A stretch of 64,000 nucleotides of DNA from Clostridium transplantifaecale. Lineage in GTDB: Bacteria > Bacillota > Clostridia > Lachnospirales > Lachnospiraceae. Shown one piece after another: positions 1 to 9,343 of this stretch. A model generated the notes under the pieces. The model worked only from the letters and a program-made list of their open reading frames with translations. It made no database searches and was not told the DNA's origin. The stretch covers positions 496,001 through 560,000 of the forward strand of contig NZ_UYZY01000003.1 of NCBI RefSeq assembly GCF_900626075.1, read 5' to 3'. The translations under genes were made by a program, and so were the position numbers. How positions within the stretch are numbered: position 1 is the first letter of the stretch; the number at the start of each line of letters is the position of its first letter.

Positions 1-1
1 T

Positions 2-1093
2 CATAAACCGAAACAGGCAATTACTGCGATTGAAGAAGAGATGAGTGAGGAATTGCTCTTTCGTTATCCTTTAATTGAAGGATATGGGGCGTTGCAGCTT
101 ATGATGGGGAAAAAAGAAGAAAATGCTTTTTCAAATGTTATTGGAAAAGATGGAATGCTTTATGGAGGCAATTTTTGGAGTGGTTTTGGTGATGATCAAA
201 AGGAACTGGCCGTAAGAACCCGTAGATTACACGATTTATTAGAGGAAAAAGGAACGAAAATGGGTGTCGTGATTTTTCCAATGAAGTTACCTGAAGAATC
301 AGAGCGATATTATGGGATACCCTATAATGATTTTTCAAAATTAGCTGGTGATTATGTTTCATGGCTCCGTTATTATCAAGTACCTATGCTGGATTTAAGT
401 GATATATGCGGAGCAAGTGGACTTACAAGAAAGGAAGCTTTTTTCCGAACAGATCACCATTGGACTCCTATTGCAGCTTTTTCCGGATATTGTATGATTC
501 TGGAATGGATGGAAAAATCTTTTAATGCTGTCCCAGATCCTGATTATGAATTACGTAACCTTGACAATTATAATAAAATAACACTTCCTGGTTATATGCT
601 GGGTTCACAGGGACGTGAAACGGGTAGAATATTTGCTGGCGGGACAGAAGATTATACGGTAATTTATCCGAAAAATGAGGGGGATTATCTGTTATACCGT
701 GGGAGGTTGAATAACTATTTAACATACACAGGAAATTTTGAGAAATCCTTGCTCGCAATTGATAAGAAGAAAAAGAACTTTAAGGATATCTATAATGGAA
801 GCGCGGAAGGGGTTTATTTGCATAACGGTGTTGACGAATATGTTTCAATTCAGAATTTAGAAACGGAATCTAAAGAAAAAATCCTTTTACTACGGGATTC
901 ATATGCAACACCAGTGGGAGCTTTTCTGGCCCAATCCTTTAAACAGGTTGACATGCTCTGGACACTGCGGATAAGTGAGAAAGAGTTGGATGAATTCTTG
1001 GGAAAAAATCACTATGATTATGTGATCCTCTCACTTTTTCCTGAGGATCTGAAGGGGGAAGCACTTCCTTTTGGAATGGAGAAAACACCATGA
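2..1093 (+). CDS. AlgX/AlgJ-like polysaccharide O-acetyltransferase, 5' end outside window
   Basis: The reading frame is open back to base 2, so the gene probably begins upstream and the ATG at 41 need not be the true start; an N-terminal membrane anchor may lie off the window. Counting from that ATG, a TDHHW motif (residues 137-141) and an RDSY motif (285-288) match the Asp-His and Ser of the SGNH-like catalytic triad of AlgX/AlgJ proteins, which transfer acetyl groups to exopolysaccharide at the cell surface. The stop overlaps the start of the next gene (ATGA), which encodes a GH5 glucanase. This pairing resembles ccsH with ccsZ of clostridial cellulose operons; that link is inference. The gene is clearly more AT-rich than its downstream neighbours, which may indicate separate origin. 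Family call is good; substrate unknown. Confidence 0.75.
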   Translation, partial: HKPKQAITAIEEEMSEELLFRYPLIEGYGALQLMMGKKEENAFSNVIGKDGMLYGGNFWSGFGDDQKELAVRTRRLHDLLEEKGTKMGVVIFPMKLPEESERYYGIPYNDFSKLAGDYVSWLRYYQVPMLDLSDICGASGLTRKEAFFRTDHHWTPIAAFSGYCMILEWMEKSFNAVPDPDYELRNLDNYNKITLPGYMLGSQGRETGRIFAGGTEDYTVIYPKNEGDYLLYRGRLNNYLTYTGNFEKSLLAIDKKKKNFKDIYNGSAEGVYLHNGVDEYVSIQNLETESKEKILLLRDSYATPVGAFLAQSFKQVDMLWTLRISEKELDEFLGKNHYDYVILSLFPEDLKGEALPFGMEKTP

Positions 1094-2112
1094 GATATTT
1101 AAAAAATGTGTTGCTATTAAGCGGTTTTACAGCAGCCTTGGCCATACTTTGCGGATGTAAAACCGCTGAAGGGGCAGAAGGTCCGGGAGTCAGCTCCCAT
1201 GGCGCCCTGCATGTGGACGGTGCCGCCCTGAAGGACGAAAAGGGAAATACGATGGTTTTACGTGGAACCAGCAGCCATGGGATCACCTGGTATCCCAGAT
1301 ATCTGAACGGGGGTGCCATGGAGACACTGGCCGGAGCAGGAGCCAATGTGCAGAGGATTGCGATGTATACGGAGCCTCATAGCGCATATATTGAAAATCC
1401 TGAACAGAGCCTTGACTATCTCTATATGGGTATAGAAAGTGCTCTGTCTGCGGACATGTATGCAATTGCAGACTGGCATATTTTGAAGGATGGCAATCCC
1501 AATGAGTATGTGGAAGAAGCGGTATTATTTTTTGATGAAATCAGCCGCCACTATGGTGACAATCCAGCGATTCTGTATGAGATATGCAACGAACCAAATG
1601 GTGATACGAGCTGGGAAGATATCAGAAGTTATGCGGATAAAGTAATACCGGTGATACGCGCCAATGCGCCGGGAGCGGTAATCCTGGTTGGAACTCCGAA
1701 GTATTGTACCGATTTTTCAGGACCAATAGAAAAGCCTTTGGAGTATGGTAATATTATGTATACGATGCACCGGTATATCGATGTATCAGAGGAAAAAGCC
1801 TGTGAGAACCACCTGATCGAATCAATCGTAGAAAGCGGAGTTCCAGTGTTCGTCAGCGAGTGGGGAACTTCCGTTGGGGAACAGGCTTATCTGCAGGACG
1901 GAGGGCCAGGAAGTGGAGCGATAACATATCAGGAAAATGCCCGTCCGTTCATAGATTATATGAAGGAGCATGGAATCAGCTGGACTGCCTGGTCACTGAG
2001 TAATAAAGATGAGGCGCATAGCATGCTTAAAAGTGATTGTCAAAAGTACAGTGGATGGACAGAGGAGGATTTAACTGATTTTGGCATACTTATTTTCTCT
2101 GCATTTCGATAG
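1090..2112 (+). CDS. GH5 family endoglucanase-like lipoprotein
   Basis: The 340-residue product starts with a lipoprotein signal (hydrophobic residues 8-20, lipobox Cys at about 23), so it should be anchored outside the membrane. The catalytic domain is glycoside hydrolase family 5: the acid/base Glu is in YEICNEPNG (Glu168) and the nucleophile Glu in VFVSEWGTS (Glu257), with IADWHIL near 126-132. GH5 enzymes cleave beta-1,4-glucans. An endoglucanase beside a polysaccharide acetyltransferase usually serves export or trimming of self-made cellulose (compare CcsZ or BcsZ) rather than foraging. It overlaps the upstream gene by four bases and is translationally coupled. The first 80 bases are AT-rich like the upstream gene, after which GC rises. 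Confidence 0.85.
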   Translation: MRYLKNVLLLSGFTAALAILCGCKTAEGAEGPGVSSHGALHVDGAALKDEKGNTMVLRGTSSHGITWYPRYLNGGAMETLAGAGANVQRIAMYTEPHSAYIENPEQSLDYLYMGIESALSADMYAIADWHILKDGNPNEYVEEAVLFFDEISRHYGDNPAILYEICNEPNGDTSWEDIRSYADKVIPVIRANAPGAVILVGTPKYCTDFSGPIEKPLEYGNIMYTMHRYIDVSEEKACENHLIESIVESGVPVFVSEWGTSVGEQAYLQDGGPGSGAITYQENARPFIDYMKEHGISWTAWSLSNKDEAHSMLKSDCQKYSGWTEEDLTDFGILIFSAFR

Positions 2113-2146
2113 GTCTATGCACAAGTTCGTCTACAGGGAGGTATGA

Positions 2147-2989
2147 ATGGAAACTGCTCGTAAAATTGCCGTACTATTTCTGCGCGTACTCGGCGTATGC
2201 GCATTATGCGCCGCCATGATTGGCGGCTGGTATTTGCTGGAGAACCGGGGAGTAACAAAAGACGCCGAGTTTATTTTTGCAGGGACTCAGGAGGATGCGG
2301 ATTGTGCAGTTCTTTTAAGCGGAGAGGACTGTGTCGTGATCGACACCGGAGAAGAAAAGGACGGCGCCCATATTCTGGAAATACTTAAGGACAGGAATGT
2401 GGATAAAATCGACTGCCTGATTCTGACCCATCCCGATAAGGATCATATCGGAAGCGCTTCTTTTCTTGTGGACAATATTCCTGTAACGGAGGTTATCACT
2501 CCCTATTATGAAGGGGAAAAGCCACTTTACCGGGATCTGCTCGACAAACTTGAGACGGAGCATATCCCCACAGAATCGCTGTCCCGCGACCGCCTTTTCA
2601 CCTTTGGCGAGCTGGATATCCGCGTCTTCCCGCCGGAGGAATTCTATTATGATGAATCGAACGACTATTCTCTGGCGGCGCTGGTGAAACACGGAGACGT
2701 GACGCTGTTTTTTGCAGGAGATGCCGAAAAGGAGCGCCTGGGGGAACTTCTGAAACTGGAGCTGCCCCAGGTCAATGTATACAAGACGGCTCACCATGGA
2801 AGAAATTCCAAAAGAGGGGTAAAACTGATTGAAGCATTGAAACCGGAATACGCGGTGGTGACCGCGCAGGAGCCGGAGGACGAAATCAGGGAAGCGTTCC
2901 GGGCAAGCGGAACAAAAGTCCTCAGTACGGTTACACAGGATATCTGCTTTATGAGTGACGGAAAAAAGATTTCACCTGAAAATAAATGA
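2147..2989 (+). CDS. ComEC/Rec2-like metallo-beta-lactamase fold hydrolase, membrane-anchored
   Basis: One transmembrane segment (residues about 8-30) is followed by an extracytoplasmic metallo-beta-lactamase domain. Metal-binding motifs are THPDKDH (residues 94-100), FAGDAE (Asp192) and TAHHGRN (His216-His217), the pattern of the C-terminal nuclease-like domain of ComEC without the competence channel. These stand-alone proteins are common in Firmicutes and their substrate is mostly unknown; phosphodiester or nucleic acid cleavage is only inferred. AGGGAGG lies directly upstream of the ATG. It sits 34 bases after the GH5 gene and may be co-transcribed with it. Confidence 0.75.
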   Translation: METARKIAVLFLRVLGVCALCAAMIGGWYLLENRGVTKDAEFIFAGTQEDADCAVLLSGEDCVVIDTGEEKDGAHILEILKDRNVDKIDCLILTHPDKDHIGSASFLVDNIPVTEVITPYYEGEKPLYRDLLDKLETEHIPTESLSRDRLFTFGELDIRVFPPEEFYYDESNDYSLAALVKHGDVTLFFAGDAEKERLGELLKLELPQVNVYKTAHHGRNSKRGVKLIEALKPEYAVVTAQEPEDEIREAFRASGTKVLSTVTQDICFMSDGKKISPENK

Positions 2990-3058
2990 GCCGGCCTGTA
3001 AAAATAAAAATAACCAGCAGAAATCAACAATTTAGCGGTATTTTCGCGTATAAACCAC

Positions 3059-3087
3059 TTGCAGAAAAAATTTACCTGTGATATAGT
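3059..3087 (+). promoter_or_regulatory. Sigma-A promoter of rpsB-tsf
   Basis: TTGCAG (3059-3064), a 17-base spacer and TATAGT (3082-3087) lie about 155 bases upstream of the rpsB start, giving a long 5' leader. Confidence 0.7.
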
Positions 3088-3155
3088 ATAAAGGCTAAAA
3101 AATCACGCCGGACGGATTCTTAAGGACGGTGCTCCGATGAAACAGGATGGAAAAC

Positions 3156-3174
3156 GGCTGTAACAGGCCTTTTT
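3156..3174 (+). terminator. Possible attenuator hairpin in the rpsB leader
   Basis: GGCTG-TAA-CAGGCC followed by TTTTT forms a short hairpin with a U tract inside the rpsB leader. It could attenuate transcription, as leaders of ribosomal protein genes often do. The stem is short with one bulge, so this is tentative. Confidence 0.3.
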
Positions 3175-3243
3175 GTTCTGCCAGGAGTCCCCGAGGAAGC
3201 AAAGAAGACGGCGGAAGAAGAAAACCAAATGGAGGAAAGAAAC

Positions 3244-3981
3244 ATGAGCGTTATTTCAATGAAACAGTTACTGGAAGCTGGTGTACATTTTGGTCACCAG
3301 ACAAGAAGATGGAACCCTAAGATGGCTCCGTACATCTACACAGAGAGAAACGGCATCCACATCATCGACTTACAGAAATCCGTAGGTTTAGTGGATGAAG
3401 CTTACAAGGCAGTAGCAGACATCGCAGCAGACGGCGGCACAATCCTGTTCGTAGGAACAAAGAAACAGGCTCAGGACGCTATCAAGACAGAAGCTGAGAG
3501 ATGTGGAATGTTCTTTGTAAACGAGAGATGGTTAGGCGGTATGCTTACAAACTTTAAGACCATCCAGAGCCGTATCGGAAGATTAAAACAGATCGAGACC
3601 ATGTCTGAAGACGGAACATTTGATGTTCTTCCTAAGAAAGAAGTTATCGCTCTTAAGAAAGAGTGGGAGAAGCTCGAGAAGAACCTTGGCGGTATCAAAG
3701 AGATGAAGAGAGTTCCGGACGCTATCTTCGTAGTAGATCCTAAGAAAGAAAGAATCTGCGTACAGGAAGCACACACACTGGGAATTCCGTTAATCGGCAT
3801 CATCGATACCAACTGCGATCCGGAAGAGCTTGACTATGTAATCCCGGGTAACGACGACGCTATCAGAGCCGTAAAATTAATCGTTTCCAGAATGGCAGAC
3901 GCCGTTATCGAAGCAAGACAGGGCGAAGCAGAAGCTCCTGTATTCGAGGGCGAGGATGTTGCTGAAGCAGCAGAGGCATAA
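3244..3981 (+). CDS. rpsB: 30S ribosomal protein S2
   Basis: The 245-residue protein begins [19 protein letters not shown] and carries the S2 signature [11 protein letters not shown] plus GTKKQAQ and NERWLGG segments; it docks on the small ribosomal subunit late in assembly. The in-frame ATG at 3229 is rejected as start because GGAGG at 3231-3235 lies correctly ahead of the ATG at 3244. The tail is short and acidic ([18 protein letters not shown]). It is followed at 75 bases by tsf, the usual rpsB-tsf order. Codon use is that of a highly expressed gene. Confidence 0.97.
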   Translation: MSVISMKQLLEAGVHFGHQTRRWNPKMAPYIYTERNGIHIIDLQKSVGLVDEAYKAVADIAADGGTILFVGTKKQAQDAIKTEAERCGMFFVNERWLGGMLTNFKTIQSRIGRLKQIETMSEDGTFDVLPKKEVIALKKEWEKLEKNLGGIKEMKRVPDAIFVVDPKKERICVQEAHTLGIPLIGIIDTNCDPEELDYVIPGNDDAIRAVKLIVSRMADAVIEARQGEAEAPVFEGEDVAEAAEA

Positions 3982-4056
3982 TTACCGCTGAATGTTTCAG
4001 GACAGGCAGAACACCACTGAAATTGGAAATGAAAAAATATACGGAGGGAATTAAAA

Positions 4057-4992
4057 ATGGCAGCAGTAACAGCAGCAATGGTAAAAGAATTACGTGAGAC
4101 GACAGGCGCCGGCATGATGGATTGCAAGAAAGCTCTTGCAGCTACAGACGGTGATATGGATAAAGCAGTTGAGTTCTTAAGAGAAAAAGGACTTGCAGGC
4201 GCAGCAAAGAAAGCCGGACGTATCGCAGCAGAGGGTATCGTAGCTACTACATTATCCGCTGATGAGAAGAAGGCAGTAGTTGTAGAGGTTAACGCAGAGA
4301 CAGACTTCGTAGCAAAGAACGAGAAGTTCCAGACCTACGTTGCAGACGTTGCGGCACAGGCTCTCAATACAACAGCAGCAGACATCGACGCTTTCTTAAA
4401 TGAGAAGTGGGATAAGGAACCTTCCTTAACAGTTGCAGAAGCTCTTTCTTCCCAGATTTCCATTATCGGCGAGAACATGAAGATCAGAAGATTTGCACAG
4501 ATCGAAGAGGCTAACGGTTTTGTTGCTTCCTACATCCATGCAGGCGGAAAGATCGGCGTTTTAGTTGATGTTGAGACAGACGTAGTAAACGACGCTCTCA
4601 AAGAGATGGCTAAGAACGTTGCAATGCAGGCAGCTGCATTAAAACCATTATACACAAACAGAGACGAAGTTGATGCCGATTATATCGAGAAAGAGACAGA
4701 GATTCTCACGGCAGCAGCTAAGAACGAGAAACCGGACGCCAATGACAAAATCATTGAGGGAATGGTAAGAGGACGTATCAACAAAGAATTAAAAGAGATC
4801 TGCTTACTTGATCAGGTTTATGTAAAAGCTGAAGACGGCAAACAGACCGTATCCCAGTACGTGGCAGAAGTTGCTAAGGCTAACGGCGCGAAAGTGGCAG
4901 TTAAGAAGTTTGTACGCTTTGAGACAGGTGAAGGCCTTGAAAAGAAAGAAGAGAACTTCGCAGAAGAAGTAGCTAAACAGATGGGAATGTAA
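4057..4992 (+). CDS. tsf: Elongation factor Ts
   Basis: EF-Ts exchanges GDP for GTP on EF-Tu in the cytoplasm. The N-terminal UBA-like domain (KELRETTGAGMMDCKKAL, residues 10-27) and the TDFVAKNEKF motif (about residues 82-91) are typical, and the 311-residue length is normal for Firmicutes. A GGAGGG site precedes the ATG. It is the second gene of the rpsB-tsf operon, closed by the strong hairpin at 5045-5082. Confidence 0.97.
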   Translation: MAAVTAAMVKELRETTGAGMMDCKKALAATDGDMDKAVEFLREKGLAGAAKKAGRIAAEGIVATTLSADEKKAVVVEVNAETDFVAKNEKFQTYVADVAAQALNTTAADIDAFLNEKWDKEPSLTVAEALSSQISIIGENMKIRRFAQIEEANGFVASYIHAGGKIGVLVDVETDVVNDALKEMAKNVAMQAAALKPLYTNRDEVDADYIEKETEILTAAAKNEKPDANDKIIEGMVRGRINKELKEICLLDQVYVKAEDGKQTVSQYVAEVAKANGAKVAVKKFVRFETGEGLEKKEENFAEEVAKQMGM

Positions 4993-5044
4993 TGCTAGAT
5001 AACAACGAAAAGTAGGAACGATGAACTTTTCATTGCCAATCAAT

Positions 5045-5082
5045 AAAATCCCATGGCGGATAACCATGGGATTTTATTTTTT
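5045..5082 (+). terminator. Rho-independent terminator after tsf
   Basis: AAAATCCCATGG, a 7-base loop and CCATGGGATTTT form a perfect 12-base stem followed by ATTTTTT. Confidence 0.93.
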
Positions 5083-5167
5083 AGCAGACAATGTCCGCAC
5101 ACGGGTGACAAATGTATTTCATATGTCCATTTTTTGCCACCCCGACTCACAGGAAAGGAGAGATATC

Positions 5168-6085
5168 ATGGCAAAATATATTGCAAAGCGTATTGGTCTG
5201 GCCGTTGTTACATGCTGGCTTGTAGCCACTCTTACATTTTTCCTGATGAACCTGGTACCAGGCGGCCCATTTATGGCTGAGAAAGCCCTTACACCCCAGG
5301 CCCAGCAGGCGATGATGGAAAAATACGGATTGGATAAACCACTTCCGGAGCAATACACAATTTATATGGGAAAAGTACTTCACGGAGATTTAGGTCCCAG
5401 CGTAAAGCAGAGAGGCCGTACCGTGAATTCGATTATTGAAACAAAATTTCCGGTTTCGGCAAAATTGGGAGGAATCTCTATTTTGATTGCCGTACTGGTT
5501 GGTATTCCACTTGGGAGTATCGCAGCATTTAAGAGAGGCAAGATGACGGATAACATTATCATTATTTTCAGTACCTGCGGAATTGCGGTGCCGAGTTTTG
5601 TTATCTCCACCCTGCTTATGTACGTACTGTCGTTTCAACTTGAATGGCTGCCTACATATGGACTGACATCGTGGAAACATTATATTATGCCCGTTACAGC
5701 GCTGGCGCTATACCCGGCCTCCTATATTTCACGTCTGATGCGTTCTTCCATGCTGGATGTCCTGGGACAGGACTACATGAGAACCGCCAGGGCGAAGGGA
5801 GTTACCTGGTTTTTCAGCGTGTTTAAGCATGCGCTCAGAAATGCCGTACTGCCGGTTGTTACATATCTGGGTCCCCTGCTTGCCTATACGGTTACAGGAA
5901 GCTTTATTGTAGAGAAGATCTTCACGATCCCGGGCCTTGGTTCCGAATTCATCGGCGCCATCACAGGCCGTGACTACCCTCTGATTATGGGTACTACAAT
6001 TTTCCTTGCTACATTGATTATTACAATGAACGTGGTCGTTGATATCTTATATACCGTTATCGACCCGCGTATAAAACTGAAATAG
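5168..6085 (+). CDS. oppB: Oligopeptide ABC transporter permease OppB
   Basis: This inner-membrane permease (305 residues) begins MAKYIAKRIGLAVVTCWLV, the usual first helix of OppB/DppB, and carries the EAA-loop region (DYMRTARAKGVTWFFSVFKHALRNA) that docks with the ATPases. About six transmembrane segments are visible. The frame is open further upstream to 5021, but that stretch runs through the tsf terminator; AAAGGAGAG just before 5168 marks the true start. It is the first gene of oppBCDFA, with oppC 13 bases downstream. Substrate class (di- or oligopeptides) follows from the family. Confidence 0.93.
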   Translation: MAKYIAKRIGLAVVTCWLVATLTFFLMNLVPGGPFMAEKALTPQAQQAMMEKYGLDKPLPEQYTIYMGKVLHGDLGPSVKQRGRTVNSIIETKFPVSAKLGGISILIAVLVGIPLGSIAAFKRGKMTDNIIIIFSTCGIAVPSFVISTLLMYVLSFQLEWLPTYGLTSWKHYIMPVTALALYPASYISRLMRSSMLDVLGQDYMRTARAKGVTWFFSVFKHALRNAVLPVVTYLGPLLAYTVTGSFIVEKIFTIPGLGSEFIGAITGRDYPLIMGTTIFLATLIITMNVVVDILYTVIDPRIKLK

Positions 6086-6098
6086 GGAGGCACATGTG

Positions 6099-7139
6099 AT
6101 GGACAATAATAAATTATCATTTCAGATGGATGTAAGCGACTTCCTCCCGGCAGATGAAAGTGAAAAACAAAGCCTTGTCGTGATGAGAGAGAGCGTCGGC
6201 TTCTGGCAGGACGGAATGCGCCGTTTAAAGAAGAATAAGATCGCCATGGTCAGTCTGATTGTTGTACTGGTTATCTTCGTGCTTTCATTCATTGTACCAA
6301 CGGTTTATCCTTATAAATATGAGCAGCAGATTAAGACAAGCGTCAACCTGGCTCCAATGCAGTATTCGGAGGCGGAGCAGGCGCAGATAGACGCGGGGGA
6401 GAAAGTATTCCCGCACATTCTCGGCACCGATAACCTGGGACGTGACTATGCGGTCCGCGTTATGATGGGAAGCCGTGTTTCCCTGCTGGTAGGACTTGTG
6501 GCATCGGCAATCATTCTTTTGATTGGTTCCCTGTACGGTTCCATTTCCGGATTCTTCGGAGGATGGGTCGACATGGTGATGATGCGTATTGTAGATATTA
6601 TTTACACGGTCCCCGATGTACTGATTATCATTCTCCTTGCGGCGGTGCTCAATTATCCCCTAAAGGATTTGGCGCAGAAGCCCGGATTTGAATGGATCGG
6701 CGTCATCGGTGTAAACCTGATCAGTATTTTTATCGTGTTTGCCCTCCTTTACTGGGTCGGCATGGCGCGTATCGTGCGAAGCCAGATCATGATTCTGAAA
6801 GAGCAGGAATATGTGACGGCAGCCAGGGCGCTGGGAGCTTCCAGCGGCCGTATTATCAGAAAGCATTTGTTAACTAACTGTATCGGTACTCTGATTGTTA
6901 CGACAACGCTTCAGATTCCGTCCTCCATCTTTACGGAGAGCTTCTTAAGCTTCCTGGGACTTGGCGTAAATGCGCCGATGCCGTCCCTGGGCAGCCTTGC
7001 AAGTGCCGCTATTAATGGTCTCCAGAGCTATCCGCACCGCCTGTTTGCTCCGGCTTTTATGATTTCCATCATTATCCTGAGCTTTAACCTGTTGGGTGAC
7101 GGCCTGCGCGATGCATTTGACCCGAAGATGAAGAACTAG
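6099..7139 (+). CDS. oppC: Oligopeptide ABC transporter permease OppC
   Basis: This is the second permease subunit (346 residues). It has a cytoplasmic N-terminal stretch of about 50 residues, then the OppC first membrane helix (KIAMVSLIVVLVIFVLSF), the HILGTDNLGRD motif and an EAA loop (EYVTAARALGASSGRIIRKH). The start is the ATG at 6099 with GGGAGG eight bases upstream; a GTG at 6096 is an alternative. It pairs with OppB to form the translocation pore. Confidence 0.92.
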   Translation: MDNNKLSFQMDVSDFLPADESEKQSLVVMRESVGFWQDGMRRLKKNKIAMVSLIVVLVIFVLSFIVPTVYPYKYEQQIKTSVNLAPMQYSEAEQAQIDAGEKVFPHILGTDNLGRDYAVRVMMGSRVSLLVGLVASAIILLIGSLYGSISGFFGGWVDMVMMRIVDIIYTVPDVLIIILLAAVLNYPLKDLAQKPGFEWIGVIGVNLISIFIVFALLYWVGMARIVRSQIMILKEQEYVTAARALGASSGRIIRKHLLTNCIGTLIVTTTLQIPSSIFTESFLSFLGLGVNAPMPSLGSLASAAINGLQSYPHRLFAPAFMISIIILSFNLLGDGLRDAFDPKMKN

Positions 7140-7152
7140 GGAGGAACGAAGA

Positions 7153-8157
7153 ATGAGCGAGTATTTAGTAGATATAAAGAACGAACGCCTTTCTTTCTTC
7201 ACCCCGGCCGGTGAGGTAAAGGCATTAAACGACGTCTCCATCCATCTGAAGGAGGGCGAGGTTTTGGGAATCGTAGGCGAGTCCGGTTCCGGTAAATCCG
7301 TTACCGCGTACAGCCTGATGGGACTGACCGCATATCCTGGAAAACTGATCGGCGGCACCCTGGAATTCAACGGACACCGTATTGATGAGATGAGCGAGAA
7401 ACAGATGAGAAAAATCCGAGGAGAAGAGATTTCTATCATTTTCCAGGATCCGATGACCAGCTTAAATCCCGTATATACCATAGGAAACCAGATTTGTGAG
7501 ATGGTTCTTTTACATACAAAGAAGTCGAAACAGGAGGCAAGGGAGAGGGCAAAAGAGCTTCTGACACTGGTTGGAATTAATGAACCGGAGAAGAGGCTGA
7601 AACAGTATCCCCACGAACTCTCAGGCGGTATGCGCCAGCGTGTCATGATTGCCATCGCACTGGCCTGCGAGCCGAAGCTTTTGATTGCCGATGAGCCGAC
7701 GACGGCTTTGGACGTTACCATTCAGGCCCAGATTCTGGAGCTGATGATGGGACTGAAGGAGAAGCTGGGCATGGCCATCATCATGATTACTCACGACCTT
7801 GGCGTAGTGGCCAGCATGTGTGATAAAATTGCTGTCATGTATGCCGGAAAAGTGGTAGAATATGGTACAACGGACGATATCTTCTACAGTCCGTCCCACG
7901 AATACACAAAGGGACTGTTACGGAGCATTCCGAAGCTCAATGAAAAAGAGCACAGCCGCCTTGTCCCGATCGAAGGGAGCCCGGTCGATATGCTGAATCC
8001 TCCGGCAGGATGTCCTTTTGCACCAAGGTGTGATTCCTGTATGAAGATCTGCCTGCGCCAGATGCCGGAATATACCGATCTCTCGGATATTCATTACAGC
8101 GCCTGCTGGCTGCTTCAGAAAGCAGAATTTGAAAAAGCACAGGGAGGTAATAAGTGA
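7153..8157 (+). CDS. oppD: Oligopeptide ABC transporter ATP-binding protein OppD
   Basis: This cytoplasmic ATPase has a Walker A motif GESGSGKS (residues about 41-48), Q-loop IIFQDPMTSLNP, signature LSGGMRQR and Walker B LLIADEPTTALD. The C-terminal oligopeptide-transporter extension contains the CPFAPRCDSCMKIC cysteine cluster, which in this family can bind an iron-sulfur cluster. It powers peptide import with OppF. The stop and the oppF start share one base (TGATG). Confidence 0.94.
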   Translation: MSEYLVDIKNERLSFFTPAGEVKALNDVSIHLKEGEVLGIVGESGSGKSVTAYSLMGLTAYPGKLIGGTLEFNGHRIDEMSEKQMRKIRGEEISIIFQDPMTSLNPVYTIGNQICEMVLLHTKKSKQEARERAKELLTLVGINEPEKRLKQYPHELSGGMRQRVMIAIALACEPKLLIADEPTTALDVTIQAQILELMMGLKEKLGMAIIMITHDLGVVASMCDKIAVMYAGKVVEYGTTDDIFYSPSHEYTKGLLRSIPKLNEKEHSRLVPIEGSPVDMLNPPAGCPFAPRCDSCMKICLRQMPEYTDLSDIHYSACWLLQKAEFEKAQGGNK

Positions 8158-9215
8158 TGGAAGATAAGAAATTAGTTGAGGTCCAGAACCTGAAGCAGTA
8201 TTTCCCTGTTGCCAGCAGTAAGATGTTTGAGAAAAAAGTGGTAAAGGCCGTGGATAATGTGTCTTTCTACCTCAATAAAGGAGAGACGCTGGGATTGGTT
8301 GGAGAGTCCGGCTGCGGAAAGACGACGACAGGACGTACGCTTCTGCGTCTTCATGAGCCGACCAGCGGCCGTATCCTCTATGACGGGGAGACTATTTTCG
8401 ACAGCGGCGACGTGCCGGTGTACGGGGAAGACGGAAAGCCTCAGATGGCGGACGGAAAACCGGTATACGGCAAAAAGACGGCGGTCAACATGCTGCCCTA
8501 CCGCCGGAAAATGCAGATTGTATTCCAGGACCCCTATGCAAGTCTGGATCCGCGTATGACCGTGGCCGACATTGTAGGAGAGGCCATTGATATTCATAAA
8601 CTGGCATCAGGAAAGAAGGACAGACAGGAGCGCATTATCGAAATGCTGCGCCGTGTCGGCCTTAACTCCGAGCATGCGAACCGTTACCCTCATGAGTTCT
8701 CCGGCGGACAGAGACAGCGTGTCGGCATTGCCCGCGCACTGGCCGTGAACCCGGAATTCATCGTCTGCGATGAGCCTGTATCGGCTCTGGACGTATCCAT
8801 CCAGGCCCAGGTTGTCAACATGTTTGAGGAACTCCAGGAGGAGATGGGCCTGACCTACCTGTTCATTGCCCATGATCTTTCAATTGTAAAGCACATTTCC
8901 AACCGAATCGGTGTTATGTACCTGGGCAATCTGGTGGAGCTGGCCGACAGCTATGAGCTGACGTTCCACAGCGTCCATCCATATACAAGGAGCCTGATTT
9001 CCGCAATTCCGGTTGCGGATCCGAAAGCCAGCAGGGAATCGAAACGTATCGTGCTGAGCGGTGACGTTCCAAGCCCGGTTAATCCGCCGTCCGGATGCCG
9101 GTTCAGAACGAGATGCCCGTATGCGGATGAGCAGTGTGCGGCACAGGAACCCGTATGGCAGGAAGTGTCCAAGGGTCACTATGCGGCCTGCCACCACCTG
9201 GATCGGGTAAACTAG
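8157..9215 (+). CDS. oppF: Oligopeptide ABC transporter ATP-binding protein OppF
   Basis: This second ATPase (352 residues) has Walker A GESGCGKT, signature FSGGQRQR, Walker B FIVCDEPVSALD and a C-terminal cysteine cluster (CRFRTRCPYADEQC). Between Walker A and the Q-loop it carries an extra segment of roughly 30 residues with a repeated VYGEDGKP / VYGKK pattern. That is longer than in typical OppF but is seen in clostridial relatives. The ATG at 8157 suits the GGGAGG at 8142-8147; a GTG at 8154 is the alternative. Confidence 0.93.
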   Translation: MEDKKLVEVQNLKQYFPVASSKMFEKKVVKAVDNVSFYLNKGETLGLVGESGCGKTTTGRTLLRLHEPTSGRILYDGETIFDSGDVPVYGEDGKPQMADGKPVYGKKTAVNMLPYRRKMQIVFQDPYASLDPRMTVADIVGEAIDIHKLASGKKDRQERIIEMLRRVGLNSEHANRYPHEFSGGQRQRVGIARALAVNPEFIVCDEPVSALDVSIQAQVVNMFEELQEEMGLTYLFIAHDLSIVKHISNRIGVMYLGNLVELADSYELTFHSVHPYTRSLISAIPVADPKASRESKRIVLSGDVPSPVNPPSGCRFRTRCPYADEQCAAQEPVWQEVSKGHYAACHHLDRVN

Positions 9216-9343
9216 TAAGCGGCTGCCAAGAAGCAGCGGAGAGGAATTATGCCGCTAAAGGGAGTCTATTTTATGCAATTAACCGACAGACCGTCGTCTT
9301 TCGGCGGGAAGCCGGTTAAAATATAAATCCAAAGGAGGATATT

